DNA from: Chitinivibrionales bacterium
Lineage (GTDB): Bacteria > Fibrobacterota > Chitinivibrionia > Chitinivibrionales > WJMI01
Direction of reading: 5' to 3'
Assembly: GCA_014729595.1 (NCBI GenBank)
Contig: WJJU01000361.1
Coordinates: 1 to 15,156, forward strand
DNA length: 15,156 nucleotides
Made by a program: the position numbers and the translations under genes. The notes under the pieces were generated by a model. The model saw nothing but the letters and a program-made list of their open reading frames with translations, was not told the origin of the DNA and searched no databases. Of the stretch, positions 6,965 to 15,139 are shown one piece after another (the first letter of the stretch is position 1; each line of letters begins with the position of its first letter).

Positions 6965-8245
6965 TCACTCATGCTTGTTGAGCGTGAAGGACTTCAGCGT
7001 TTCTTGCGGCTCTTTATCCCGGTAGAACTCTTTCCACAGATAAAAGAATGTCTGCTGAAGCTGGTCGGGAGAAAAGCCGCGCGGACGAAAAACGACATTG
7101 CCCGTGTTCCACAAACGATAGTCACGATGGAGTATGCGTCCTTGGTTTTCGGCCGCGATACCGAAAGGAGTTCCCGGAAAAGGTGCGGGAATATAAAACT
7201 CGGCGCAATCGATACCGGCATCGCCGGCAAATTTGAGAATCCGGTCGGCGGTGCGCTCATTGTGTTCATCGAAACCAATCCCGAATGAGGCGAAAAAGTG
7301 TATCCCGGCATCCTCATTCATCCGCACCAAATCGATCGCCTCCCGCCATTCTCGTCGTGTGCATTCATCCGAGAGAAGCCGCCGCGAGTTGCGGTCGAAT
7401 CCAAAGACGGTATACATGGAGACGGCGCCGCCGGCATGCAACCGGCGATAAAATTCAGGCGAAGGTATCATCATCATGGTCGAAGCGAGGAATATGCGGA
7501 TATCGAGTTCCGCGGTGCGTTCCATGATTTTCAATAAGTAGTTCTGGTATTTCTTGCCCGGAAGCATGACCGTATCGTCGGTAAAATAGAATTCCTTATA
7601 CGGCATTCCTCGAATATCTTCGATGATGTCGTCAATAGGTCTGAGGCGGACCTTTGTTCCCTCTTTTTCGGGCACCGGACATCCCTCACAGCGCACCGGA
7701 CACCCCCGCGTCGTCATCACCAAATGTGCGTCCCAATGATAATCGTTGTCGCTGAATATGTCCCTGCGCGGTATGGGCGCATCGGCCAAATTGTAGGTTT
7801 TGTCCGGGGTATAGATCGGCTCGAGCATACCGCGCTCGGCATCGGCCAATATGCGTCTCCAAACCCCTTCACCTTCACCGACACACACGGCGTCGGCATG
7901 CTCCCGGGCTTCATGGGGTCTCAAACTGGGGTGTATGCCGCCCAAGACGACCGTCTTTCCCGCCGCGCGGAATCCGTCGGCGATCTCGTAGGCGCGTGAA
8001 GCCTGTGGAGTAAAAAAGCTGACGGCTACAAGGTCTACATCTTCACCGTAATCGACGGGCTGTCCAATGTTGTCGTCGGTGAGCAGCATCTCGTGCCGTG
8101 AATCAGTCAATGAGGCCAAGATGGGAATAGCCAACGATGGCGGCATCGTGTAGTTGCCGACAAGATGGCGCCGAACAAGCTCATCGAGTTCCGGGTGACC
8201 TTCGAGGAATTTGCGAAACCGCGGATAAATAAATCGTATCTTCAC
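6965..8245 (-). CDS. Radical SAM protein with B12-binding-like N-terminal domain
   Basis: Such enzymes cleave S-adenosylmethionine at a 4Fe-4S cluster to start radical chemistry; members with this layout include methyltransferases and cyclases acting on lipids, tetrapyrroles and antibiotics. The protein is 426 aa. Residues about 1-140 form a Rossmann-like B12-binding-type domain, with VDLVAVSFFTPQASRAYEIA, VVLGGIHPSLRP and VCVGEGEG typical of the class. The cluster motif CPVRCEGC gives C182, C186 and C189 (CxxxCxxC). The TIM-barrel follows with FYFTDDTV (219-226) and the FGIGFDE turn at 321-327. The expected DxHxxG cobalamin motif is not seen: the matching place reads TDDNIG (56-61), so B12 may bind base-on or not at all. 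The start is GTG with AAGGGA before it; an ATG is not available nearby. The substrate is unknown. Confidence 0.9.
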   Translation of the reverse strand: MKIRFIYPRFRKFLEGHPELDELVRRHLVGNYTMPPSLAIPILASLTDSRHEMLLTDDNIGQPVDYGEDVDLVAVSFFTPQASRAYEIADGFRAAGKTVVLGGIHPSLRPHEAREHADAVCVGEGEGVWRRILADAERGMLEPIYTPDKTYNLADAPIPRRDIFSDNDYHWDAHLVMTTRGCPVRCEGCPVPEKEGTKVRLRPIDDIIEDIRGMPYKEFYFTDDTVMLPGKKYQNYLLKIMERTAELDIRIFLASTMMMIPSPEFYRRLHAGGAVSMYTVFGFDRNSRRLLSDECTRREWREAIDLVRMNEDAGIHFFASFGIGFDEHNERTADRILKFAGDAGIDCAEFYIPAPFPGTPFGIAAENQGRILHRDYRLWNTGNVVFRPRGFSPDQLQQTFFYLWKEFYRDKEPQETLKSFTLNKHE

Positions 8246-8567
8246 AGGATCCCTTGAGTTGGAGAAGTAAGTTACTATGCGGTACCTGACACGGCACGCT
8301 CACACACTCATCATACGGCATTACGCCGGTGCGGCGCAAGAACATTTATAGAGATGGTCAGACTGGAACCTTCAGGGGACGGGAAGGAAGACTTACGACC
8401 AGCTATGTCTACCGTAATACAATGACACGTCATAAAAATATATCCGTTTTGCCCGAGCCGTGGATCACTTTCCGGCATTTGGGGGCGTTCGGTGTTCCGA
8501 CGTTTTTTTCGGACACGCTTACACGGCGTCGGCGTTCAAAGAAAAGCGCCCGCAAATGCAAACACCC
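8246..8567. other. Intergenic stretch between the UPF0182 and radical SAM genes
   Basis: No gene is recognisable in these 322 bases. Two symmetric sites are visible. ATGAC-AC-GTCAT at 8422-8433 is a perfect palindrome of the kind bound by dimeric regulators, placed about 180 bases upstream of the radical SAM start. GTGTTCCG at 8492-8499 pairs with CGGACAC at 8510-8516 with one bulged base; the loop contains seven T. On the strand leaving the UPF0182 gene that hairpin is not followed by a T-run, so it is not a convincing terminator. Confidence 0.4.
8250..8255 (-). promoter_or_regulatory. Ribosome-binding site of the GTG-started radical SAM gene
   Basis: Minus-strand AAGGGA lies 4 bases before the GTG at 8245. 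The protein begins with the typical domain-opening strand MKIRFIYP at this codon, so the GTG start is well supported. Confidence 0.6.
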
Positions 8568-11360
8568 TCACTCCCGCGCGCCTTGCAGCATCCGTTCGAG
8601 TTCCTCGAGCCGCCGGCCTGCTTCCGCGTAGTTACCTTCACCGAACAGCGCACGAAACTGCTCGATAAGCCGCGTGGCTCGTTGGACATCGATTTCACCC
8701 GCCGCTTCCGCGATTTCTTCGGGAGCAAGTTCTTCGCGGCGCGAGAGAAGATTGAGCGCTTTGGAAAAATCTTCGGCCCACACTACGCGATCCTGGTCCG
8801 CGACTATAATCCTTTTTATCTCGGGCAACTGAGCGTCTTCGGCCTGGATAAACACCGGCTCGACATAGGTAACGTGCAGCGAGTCGCCGTAGAAAAGCGG
8901 TATAACCAGCAGGTTTCCGCGCAGTACCTCGGAGCCACGCTGTCCCCACAGCGTCATCGCCTGAGACATAACGGGGTTTTGGTCAACGCGAGCTTCGATC
9001 TGACGCGGCCCGAGCACTTCGACACCTTTCGGGAACGGAAATACGGTAAGTTTCCCATAAAACGGCATATCCGATCTTCCCGCCATCCACCCATTCATCA
9101 CATGCTTGTTTTTGGGAGTAAACGGCACGATCAGCGCAAACTCTATCGAATCGCGCCCCGGAAACCGATTCATTACGTAGTAAGGCGAAACGGTCTGGAA
9201 CTGAGCGCGATACCGTTCGGTGGCAAACTCCCACAGGTCTTCGCGCTGATAGAAGGCGTCGGGTTCCACCATGTGATAGGCCGCATACATCTGCGCCTGA
9301 ACCGTGAAATAGTCCGTCGGATACCGAATATGCTCCTTGAGATAGGACGGCATTTCATCAAAACCTCTGAAAAGGTCGGGAAATGCCTTTTCGTAGGTGG
9401 ATATAATTACATCGCTGGTATCGACAATGTAGGGTTCGACGGTTCCCTGGTAGGCGTCGATGACTATCTTCACGGAATTGCGGATGTAGTTAAGGCCCTG
9501 AAAGTGGGGGATCGAGCCGCGATATGGCTGCCCGTACGGCCACCAATCCGAAGTGGTGTAGGCGTCGAGAATATAGACGATCCGGCCCTCACCGGTGATA
9601 ACCGGATAAGGATCGCGGTCGTAAAGGAGAAACGGCATAAGCGCACGGGCCCGTTCATGGAGGCGACGACGAAACATAACTTTCGATTCTTTTGTGAAGT
9701 AGCCGGACAACAGAAGCCGGTAATCGTTGAATTTCCATGCATACACAAAGCGCCGCCACAGCGAACCCATCGGCACCCCGCCGTCGCCGCCGTACGTGTT
9801 GTACACTATCTCATCGCCGATCGGATAATCGAACTCTTTTTCGGTAGTATTGACATAAACGTAGTTATTGGTGAGTTCCCCGTAATAAATTCGCGGCTGC
9901 GTAATTCGTATCGATTCCACATTCACGACCGGGGGGATATTTTTAATCAAAAGTTCCGGCTTGCCTTGCGGCAAAAAATCATGCGCCGGCAATAGAACGA
10001 CCCCGAATCCGTGAGTATATTTGAGGTGCTCGCTCACCCAGTTTTTCGAGCGCGGATCTAGGTCTTCCTGTGCCAGTTCCCGCACCGCCAACATCACCTG
10101 TCGATATTCTCCGTCAAGCATATATCGATCGATGTCGACATCATAAAAGCGATAGTACAGGCGTATTTCCTGCTGCTGCCGAAGATTGTCCATAAGCGCT
10201 CGCCAATCCCAGAGCCTCACATTGTTGAGTGTCGGCCGGTTGGCGTCAACCACCGACGGAGTGATGGTTTCACCTATGGGGAATAGTTCTTCGGTGACCC
10301 GCCGTTCGTCGATACTATACCCCCGCCGCGTGAATTCGATGTTATTGTCCAGGTAGGGGCGCTCCAGCGTTATTTCGTTTGGACTGACGATCAGAGTTTG
10401 CACGAATGCGGGAACCAACCACAACGCGGTAACGATGATCGCTACAACGGCCGCGGGCGGAATGATTGACCCACCGGTAAATCGCCCGCCCGACATAAAA
10501 AAGATTCGCCGTCGAATCGTCGAAGAGAATGCGGCCGCAAGAAGCGCAAGGGCGGACAATGTCAAGAGGCCGATTGTAACATAATAGCCGGGAATCATCG
10601 CATGAACATCGGTATACCCCGCGCCGATCACGGCGGATCGGTTACCGTAAAGAAGTTCATAGAGACTCAGGTAGCTGTTCCACGCAAGCACCGCGACCAG
10701 CAATCCGGCAAGCGCCGACACATGACCTATTGTGCCGCCGCGACGCGGTAATTCAAAGCTTGTTCCACCCCGTGTTCCATTCATCGAGGCGGCGGCAATA
10801 GCCGGGGGGCCAAGCCCCGCAATGATAACACCGATCAACCATGGCACAAACGATTTGTACAGTGGAAGCGAAAAAAGGTAAAAAGCGGTTGATCTTCCAT
10901 AGACGGGATCTTCAACCGGCGAGCGTACCTGATTGAGGTAGAGAAGCACCTCTTCCCACCAGGCGGCCGACCAAAGCCCGAAGATAACCCCTACGCCGAG
11001 GGCATAATAGACACTCAATCGAAAAGGTACGGCGGATGTTCGCGAACGAACCGCCGCATAATTGCCAATCACAAACAAAGCGGCAACCACCGCTCCCAGC
11101 AGAAACAGAAGCCACTGCGTCGCCAGCACCGTCCAGAATCGATCGGCATAATTCAAGCTTTTGAACCAGAGGTATTCGCCATAGAAATGAAGAAACACGG
11201 ATCCGAGGATCAGAACCATTATCGCACCCGAAAGAATTAGTATGCCCCGACGAACTCTTTTTTGGTAAGGTTCCCCGCCGTCGGCCCCTCGCCCCACGGC
11301 AATCAACAAAGGTAGCGATCCAACGCCGATTATTATCAAGGCAACGATCCAGAATATCAT
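8568..11360 (-). CDS. UPF0182 family large membrane protein
   Basis: The protein has 930 aa, within the 900-1000 usual for this uncharacterised family (COG1615). The N-terminal third holds about eight hydrophobic segments (roughly 2-22, 39-60, 78-102, 115-134, 170-192, 212-235, 258-280 and 298-324). Then comes the family landmark ERPYLDNNIEFTRRGY at 333-348, followed by a soluble domain of nearly 600 residues, predicted on the outer face of the cytoplasmic membrane. The soluble part contains family-like stretches around HGFGVVLLPA, IYYGEL and YPTDYF. The tail, near EQFRALFGEGNYAEAGRRLEELERML, resembles a TPR-like helical pair typical of the family end. A GGGAGA ribosome-binding site lies 6 bases before the ATG. 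The function is unknown; its start is divergent from the cation exchanger. A long plus-strand frame across it is an antisense shadow. Confidence 0.93.
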   Translation of the reverse strand: MIFWIVALIIIGVGSLPLLIAVGRGADGGEPYQKRVRRGILILSGAIMVLILGSVFLHFYGEYLWFKSLNYADRFWTVLATQWLLFLLGAVVAALFVIGNYAAVRSRTSAVPFRLSVYYALGVGVIFGLWSAAWWEEVLLYLNQVRSPVEDPVYGRSTAFYLFSLPLYKSFVPWLIGVIIAGLGPPAIAAASMNGTRGGTSFELPRRGGTIGHVSALAGLLVAVLAWNSYLSLYELLYGNRSAVIGAGYTDVHAMIPGYYVTIGLLTLSALALLAAAFSSTIRRRIFFMSGGRFTGGSIIPPAAVVAIIVTALWLVPAFVQTLIVSPNEITLERPYLDNNIEFTRRGYSIDERRVTEELFPIGETITPSVVDANRPTLNNVRLWDWRALMDNLRQQQEIRLYYRFYDVDIDRYMLDGEYRQVMLAVRELAQEDLDPRSKNWVSEHLKYTHGFGVVLLPAHDFLPQGKPELLIKNIPPVVNVESIRITQPRIYYGELTNNYVYVNTTEKEFDYPIGDEIVYNTYGGDGGVPMGSLWRRFVYAWKFNDYRLLLSGYFTKESKVMFRRRLHERARALMPFLLYDRDPYPVITGEGRIVYILDAYTTSDWWPYGQPYRGSIPHFQGLNYIRNSVKIVIDAYQGTVEPYIVDTSDVIISTYEKAFPDLFRGFDEMPSYLKEHIRYPTDYFTVQAQMYAAYHMVEPDAFYQREDLWEFATERYRAQFQTVSPYYVMNRFPGRDSIEFALIVPFTPKNKHVMNGWMAGRSDMPFYGKLTVFPFPKGVEVLGPRQIEARVDQNPVMSQAMTLWGQRGSEVLRGNLLVIPLFYGDSLHVTYVEPVFIQAEDAQLPEIKRIIVADQDRVVWAEDFSKALNLLSRREELAPEEIAEAAGEIDVQRATRLIEQFRALFGEGNYAEAGRRLEELERMLQGARE

Positions 11361-11755
11361 ACTCGTTCTCCCGGGTTTGTGATACCGTCATGAATCCAGA
11401 CGGTTGACCCAGCAAAGATTACGCCATAAATGATTACCCTTTCGTCCCCCACGTTATCACCCGCGCTCAATGGCCGCGGGTAGTCTATGAACAGGAGTTG
11501 CACGGATACCGTCCCGCTTAACACATTGGCGGCGGGGTTTGCCTTACAAGCAGGCTCCTCGGGTCATCGCCCCGCGCTACGTACCGCCCCAAACCGATTA
11601 TGATAGGATGAAAGGGATACATCGTTGAACGGCCCCGCCCTTGCTCGTCGGCGCGGTGCATTGTAGATTATTCATACCGGATAGGATCCGACCCCGTCCT
11701 GATCCCTAGACGACTCATGGAGGCGCGCCTCCGAGCCGCCGGGAGTTCATATTCT
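11361..11755. other. Divergent intergenic region between UPF0182 and cation exchanger genes
   Basis: These 395 bases should contain promoters for both flanking genes. I see no clear -35/-10 pair, RNA gene or insertion sequence. Short open frames here lack family resemblance. An in-frame ATG at 11717 extends the exchanger by 13 residues, but it has no ribosome-binding site and the extension is not hydrophobic. Confidence 0.35.
11741..11745 (+). promoter_or_regulatory. Ribosome-binding site favouring the inner exchanger start
   Basis: GGGAG precedes the ATG at 11756 by 10 bases. The upstream ATG at 11717 has no purine-rich sequence before it. The protein from 11756 begins directly with the first membrane segment. 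Confidence 0.5.
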
Positions 11756-12571
11756 ATGATACAACCTTTCATCATTCTGACTCTCTGTGCCGTGATGACG
11801 GTATTGGCGGTGCGCCTGTTGCTTATACCCGGTATCGTAAGGCTTTGCCATGCCCTTCGCCTTTCCACCAAAACCGAAGGGCAGATCATCGGTTATGCAA
11901 CGAGCGTCCCCGAGCTGGTGGTTCTTGTATCCAGCGCTGTGGCGGGAGTATTTGACGCCGGATTCTGGAATATCGCTTCCTCCAACATCATCAATTGGAT
12001 TCTGTTTCTTTCGGCGGTTCTTGCGTTTAGGCAAGAGCGCGATTTGTTCACTTTGGGATTTGTCGATGAGCTAGCATTCGGCGCCGTATCGGTTGCAATG
12101 CCCCTGGGGCTTCATCGAGCAGGGGTGGACTTGTCACCTTTGTCGGCGTTCGGACTGATCGCACTCTTTATAATCTACAAAGCCATAGATCGCCACCTTA
12201 ACCGTATCCAGGTTTGGCAGCATAACCTACCGGCTCCCGAGGCGGGTGGCGGGCTTATGTCCGGTATCATGCTAATGATTGGAGGCACGGCCATTGTCAT
12301 TGTTGGGGGACGATACCTTGGTAGCAGTGCCGCCGTCATTATTGAGAAGATAGGCGTTGCGCCCTGGCTTGTCGGCTGGATTTTAGGCGTCATCACCTCA
12401 ATCCCGGAAATGACCTCTTTCTTCGAAATCTATCGCCTGCAAAAGAGCAAAAACACGCTGCACCTTCTCGATGACACCCAGAAAGCGCTCGACGCATTGG
12501 TGGCGTCAAATATGGGCAATCTGGGTATTATTCTCCCACTCGGGGTTTTGATTTACACCTTGGTTCACTAA
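11756..12571 (+). CDS. CaCA-family sodium/calcium exchanger-like membrane protein
   Basis: This is a predicted cation antiporter of the cytoplasmic membrane, from the Na+/Ca2+ exchanger superfamily. From the ATG at 11756 it has 271 aa, shorter than the usual 300-330 of bacterial members such as YrbG. Both inverted alpha repeats are present. Repeat 1 has GYATSVPE (46-53) and SSNIIN (75-80). Repeat 2 has GVITSIPE (211-218) and ASNMGN (250-255). The two acidic residues E53 and E218 at the ion site are kept, so exchange activity is plausible. About nine or ten hydrophobic segments can be drawn, with a short hydrophilic loop around residues 145-165 between the halves. The first G of the repeat-2 motif is followed by V-I rather than the common G-T/A, a mild deviation. 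The transported ion cannot be told from the sequence. It starts divergently from UPF0182 and converges with the ParA gene 97 bases on. Confidence 0.85.
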   Translation: MIQPFIILTLCAVMTVLAVRLLLIPGIVRLCHALRLSTKTEGQIIGYATSVPELVVLVSSAVAGVFDAGFWNIASSNIINWILFLSAVLAFRQERDLFTLGFVDELAFGAVSVAMPLGLHRAGVDLSPLSAFGLIALFIIYKAIDRHLNRIQVWQHNLPAPEAGGGLMSGIMLMIGGTAIVIVGGRYLGSSAAVIIEKIGVAPWLVGWILGVITSIPEMTSFFEIYRLQKSKNTLHLLDDTQKALDALVASNMGNLGIILPLGVLIYTLVH

Positions 12572-12668
12572 AAAAAAGCCTTGAGTCGAGCCGTGCCGGG
12601 GGTATTATGAATCGAGTCTACCAAAAACTCACCCGCCGCTCGATCCGCCCCGTTTCAATGCCCTTGGC

Positions 12669-13526
12669 CTACCCGGAACTCTCGGCGGTTTTCACGCCCG
12701 TGAGGTTCGCCAAAACCCTGCGTCCGACATAGCGAGACCGTTTTGCGGCGATCTTTCCCTTCAACTCTTTTTCATCGTATTCATCCGGGAACAGTTCCGT
12801 TATCAGTTTTATTAAGTATGGGACCGACTTGGAGGTGAACAGGCGGTCGAGAAACAGAATCTTTCCCTGCGATTCGACTTCCTCTATCATGCGATCTTTA
12901 GGAATAACCGTCCGCGTAATGTTGTGCGGAAACATCTTTTTCAGCTTCGTCAGCATCGCTTTGTCATGTTTCAGTCCCTCATCGTGATTGGGTATGATGG
13001 ATATCGCTTTATCGGGGATGATCAATCTATGGAGAAAGGTTATGAGTTCCCCAAGCCCCTCCAGAGACTGTTGCCGAAGAAAAGCGGGTACGAAAAAGCG
13101 GCTCGACGCCAAAATGGCGGCATGCTGCAAACGATCGACCCCCGGATGGTTATCGATAAGAACGAAATCGTAAAATTCACTGATTTCACTCTTTTCGATG
13201 AGGTCTTTGACGGCTTTGAGTGATTTGACGTCCGAATTGATTAAGTTGAATGGCGAGGTGATGCAGTGCAGTTTGGGTACCGCGGTTATCGCGACCGCCT
13301 TTTCCAAAAAGGGTACGTAATCTTCCGCACCATTGAAATCACGATAAAGATGGCCCATGTTTTTTTCCCGGACCGGAACCTGTAGCCGATTGCTTAAGCT
13401 ATGCTGACTATCATTGTCGATACACAAAACCTTCTTGCCCGAAATTGCCAGAGATTGAGCCATATTGCAGCAAAGGGTCGTTTTCCCTACACCGCCCTTG
13501 TTGTTGAGAAACGATATAACTTCCAT
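12669..13526 (-). CDS. Orphan ParA/MinD-type ATPase
   Basis: These are deviant-Walker P-loop ATPases that form ATP-dependent dimers to position DNA, chemoreceptor arrays or other cargo. The protein is 285 aa. The deviant Walker A is NKGGVGKTT (9-17) with signature lysine K10 and K15. The Walker A' region reads CIDNDSQ (36-41), with D37 and D39, where family members usually have D-x-D-P-Q. The Walker B strand is FVLIDNHPG (121-129) instead of the common IDxPP. After residue 250 there is a basic tail (KELKGKIAAKRSRYVGRR). No parB, parS-like site, minC/E or partner gene is adjacent, so chromosome partitioning is not supported by context. An AT-rich T-tract region (+ strand 13587-13612) lies upstream and may belong to its promoter; a clear ribosome-binding site is lacking. 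The cargo is unknown. Confidence 0.88.
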   Translation of the reverse strand: MEVISFLNNKGGVGKTTLCCNMAQSLAISGKKVLCIDNDSQHSLSNRLQVPVREKNMGHLYRDFNGAEDYVPFLEKAVAITAVPKLHCITSPFNLINSDVKSLKAVKDLIEKSEISEFYDFVLIDNHPGVDRLQHAAILASSRFFVPAFLRQQSLEGLGELITFLHRLIIPDKAISIIPNHDEGLKHDKAMLTKLKKMFPHNITRTVIPKDRMIEEVESQGKILFLDRLFTSKSVPYLIKLITELFPDEYDEKELKGKIAAKRSRYVGRRVLANLTGVKTAESSG

Positions 13527-14203
13527 GAATGTGCCGTCTAATCCTGTTCCTGCTGCTTGGAATCCACCGAAGAAAAGGAGAAAGGCGAATTACAAAAAAA
13601 CTATAAAAAAACCGGAATCGAGCCCCCGTTTACTCTCGTACTCGGCGACGGATTGTGCCACCATGAAGAGCCGGAATTGGGGGAATTCGGGTCTGTCCCC
13701 AATATACATCAGTTGATTGCCGTGCTGTCACGCATGACTGGGCAAAGGCAAATTGCGAAAACGCCGCATCCATGCTTCTTTGGTCAAAAACGCACAAATC
13801 CTCCTTGCAACCCGCACGCCATTGGCTTATATTTTGTCTAGGGAATTTTTCGAGACACCCATAGTCAGCATAGGAACCAACCTACTAATGTCCGAAAAGC
13901 ATTCCGCCCACCGTGGAACGATCTTCTCCGCCGCTACAGGCCGGAGAGTCCTTCAGTACCTGTTCAGAACACGCGGTTTCGCTCACGGTGGCTCTCGTAA
14001 TGAGCCGTGTCGGTGGCCGAGCGGGTACTATGAGCACTTCGCATGTTTCAGTGCCCCCCCTCACCTTCTGTGCCCATGGAGGATGCTATTCTAATCAGTC
14101 CGAGCGCCGCTACGCGTCGCCCCAAAAAGCCAAAGCGGTCTTCGACGTGCTCCACATGCGGCATAAAAACACATAGGCCAAAAATCACTAGGTAAATCCA
14201 CGC
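13527..14203. other. 677-base stretch without a recognised gene
   Basis: I find no supportable gene. Two overlapping plus-strand frames (13557-13841 and 13753-14094) are open but show no family motif, and the frame crossing the next gene on the minus strand is its antisense shadow. A hairpin-forming sequence sits at 13676-13703. A second imperfect inverted repeat (13984-13994 with 14002-14009, three bulged bases) lies about 200 bases before the WYL gene. Base composition shifts from A-rich (13580-13615) to GC-rich (about 13910-14060), suggesting a patchwork origin, possibly remains of mobile DNA. Confidence 0.35.
13676..13703. repeat. REP-like hairpin with GGGGACAGACCC
   Basis: ATTGGGG (13676-13682) and CCCCAAT (13697-13703) are exact inverted arms around a 14-base loop. 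The minus strand reads through GGGGACAGACCCGAATT. From memory, similar GGGGACAGACCC words occur at the ends of REP-associated tyrosine transposase elements; that link is not proved here, and no such transposase remains in the surrounding DNA. Confidence 0.45.
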
Positions 14204-15139
14204 ATGAAAATCAATCGCCTTCTCGCCGTCACCGTGATGCTTCTCAACCGCCGAAAAGCTACCGCGCGAGAGTTGGCGGATCATTTTGGGGTATCGATTC
14301 GCACTATCTATCGCGACATTGAGTCCATCAACAGCGCCGGAATTCCGATTGTATCGTACCAGGGTTATGAAGGCGGTTTCTGTATCATGGACAACTATAA
14401 ACTTGACCGCCAACTCCTGACGTTTCGTGACATGCTTTCGATTCTCAGCGCGCTCAAGGGAGTGAACGCAACATTCAATGACCGGGAACTCCAGGGTGCC
14501 ATCGAGAAGATAGGGGCGCTGATTCCAGGCGACCGGCAAGGCGACTATCAAACACATAGCGAGCAGTTCGTCATGGACATGCTTCCCTGGGGCTACGGAA
14601 AGCGGCAACAGGAGGCTATACAAGAGGTCCACGGAGCCATTACGTCATCGACCCTTCTCAGTTTCACCTATCGAAACGGACAAAACATACTTACCGACCG
14701 TAAGGTCGAGCCCATGACGCTCGTATTCAAGCCGCCGGGCTGGTACCTCTTTTCCTATTGCCGGTTTCGAAAAGATTATCGTGTTTTCAAATTATCTCGC
14801 ATGAAAAAAATTCGGATATGCGAAGAACAATTTATCCGACGAGACAAAACGTATCATGAGTTCTTCGCGCCGGACAACAGCATGCGCAAGGCCGAAGAAA
14901 TTATCCTCAAATTCTATCCTCCGATCAGTGCGCGAGCGGATGAATGGTTCGGTGAAGAGCCGGTTTATGCGAGTGATGGGACCTGCACGACTACAATATC
15001 CATCCCCGTCGATGAATGGGTCTACTCAATGATTCTCAGCTATGGCGAGCATGTTGAAGTGCTTTCGCCGCCCCATGTCCGGTGTCGGGTTAGACAAAAA
15101 GCAAAATTTCTTTTGCAAAAATATAGTAACCTGACATAG
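14204..15139 (+). CDS. HTH-WYL domain transcriptional regulator
   Basis: The 311-aa protein has the YafY/PafC layout. An N-terminal winged helix-turn-helix (about 1-60) contains TARELADHFGVSIRTIYRDI, with recognition helix at about 31-40, and the wing segment GYEGGFCI. The WYL domain follows, with its eponymous W180-Y181-L182 in PPGWYLFSYCRFRKDYRVFKLSRM, arginines R187 and R193 in the typical ligand-binding stretch, and a C-terminal extension domain from about 230 ending at 311. WYL regulators sense nucleic acid or nucleotide ligands and often control DNA-damage or defence genes. The target cannot be seen because the window ends 17 bases after the stop. The start ATG is preceded by TAGGTAA about 10 bases upstream. 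The gene is complete and of family length. Confidence 0.92.
   Translation: MKINRLLAVTVMLLNRRKATARELADHFGVSIRTIYRDIESINSAGIPIVSYQGYEGGFCIMDNYKLDRQLLTFRDMLSILSALKGVNATFNDRELQGAIEKIGALIPGDRQGDYQTHSEQFVMDMLPWGYGKRQQEAIQEVHGAITSSTLLSFTYRNGQNILTDRKVEPMTLVFKPPGWYLFSYCRFRKDYRVFKLSRMKKIRICEEQFIRRDKTYHEFFAPDNSMRKAEEIILKFYPPISARADEWFGEEPVYASDGTCTTTISIPVDEWVYSMILSYGEHVEVLSPPHVRCRVRQKAKFLLQKYSNLT

Noticed and set aside
8492..8516. Hairpin as terminator of the UPF0182 gene
   Set aside because: The T-run is in the loop on the wrong strand and no T-run follows the stem in the direction of transcription.
8460..9995. A 511-codon plus-strand open frame
   Set aside because: It lies antisense to the UPF0182 gene, has no family-like content and no ribosome-binding site. 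UPF0182 explains the same bases with clear motifs.
12570..12577. Run of eight A (T on the minus strand) as a ParA terminator
   Set aside because: It is about 90 bases beyond the ParA stop, and the adjacent bases do not form a stable GC-rich stem.
14012..14026. GGTGGCCGAGCGGGT, resembling a tRNA D-arm
   Set aside because: No acceptor stem, anticodon arm or T-arm can be folded around it, so it is not a tRNA gene.
14048..14632. A 194-codon minus-strand open frame
   Set aside because: It is mostly antisense to the WYL regulator and shows no family resemblance.
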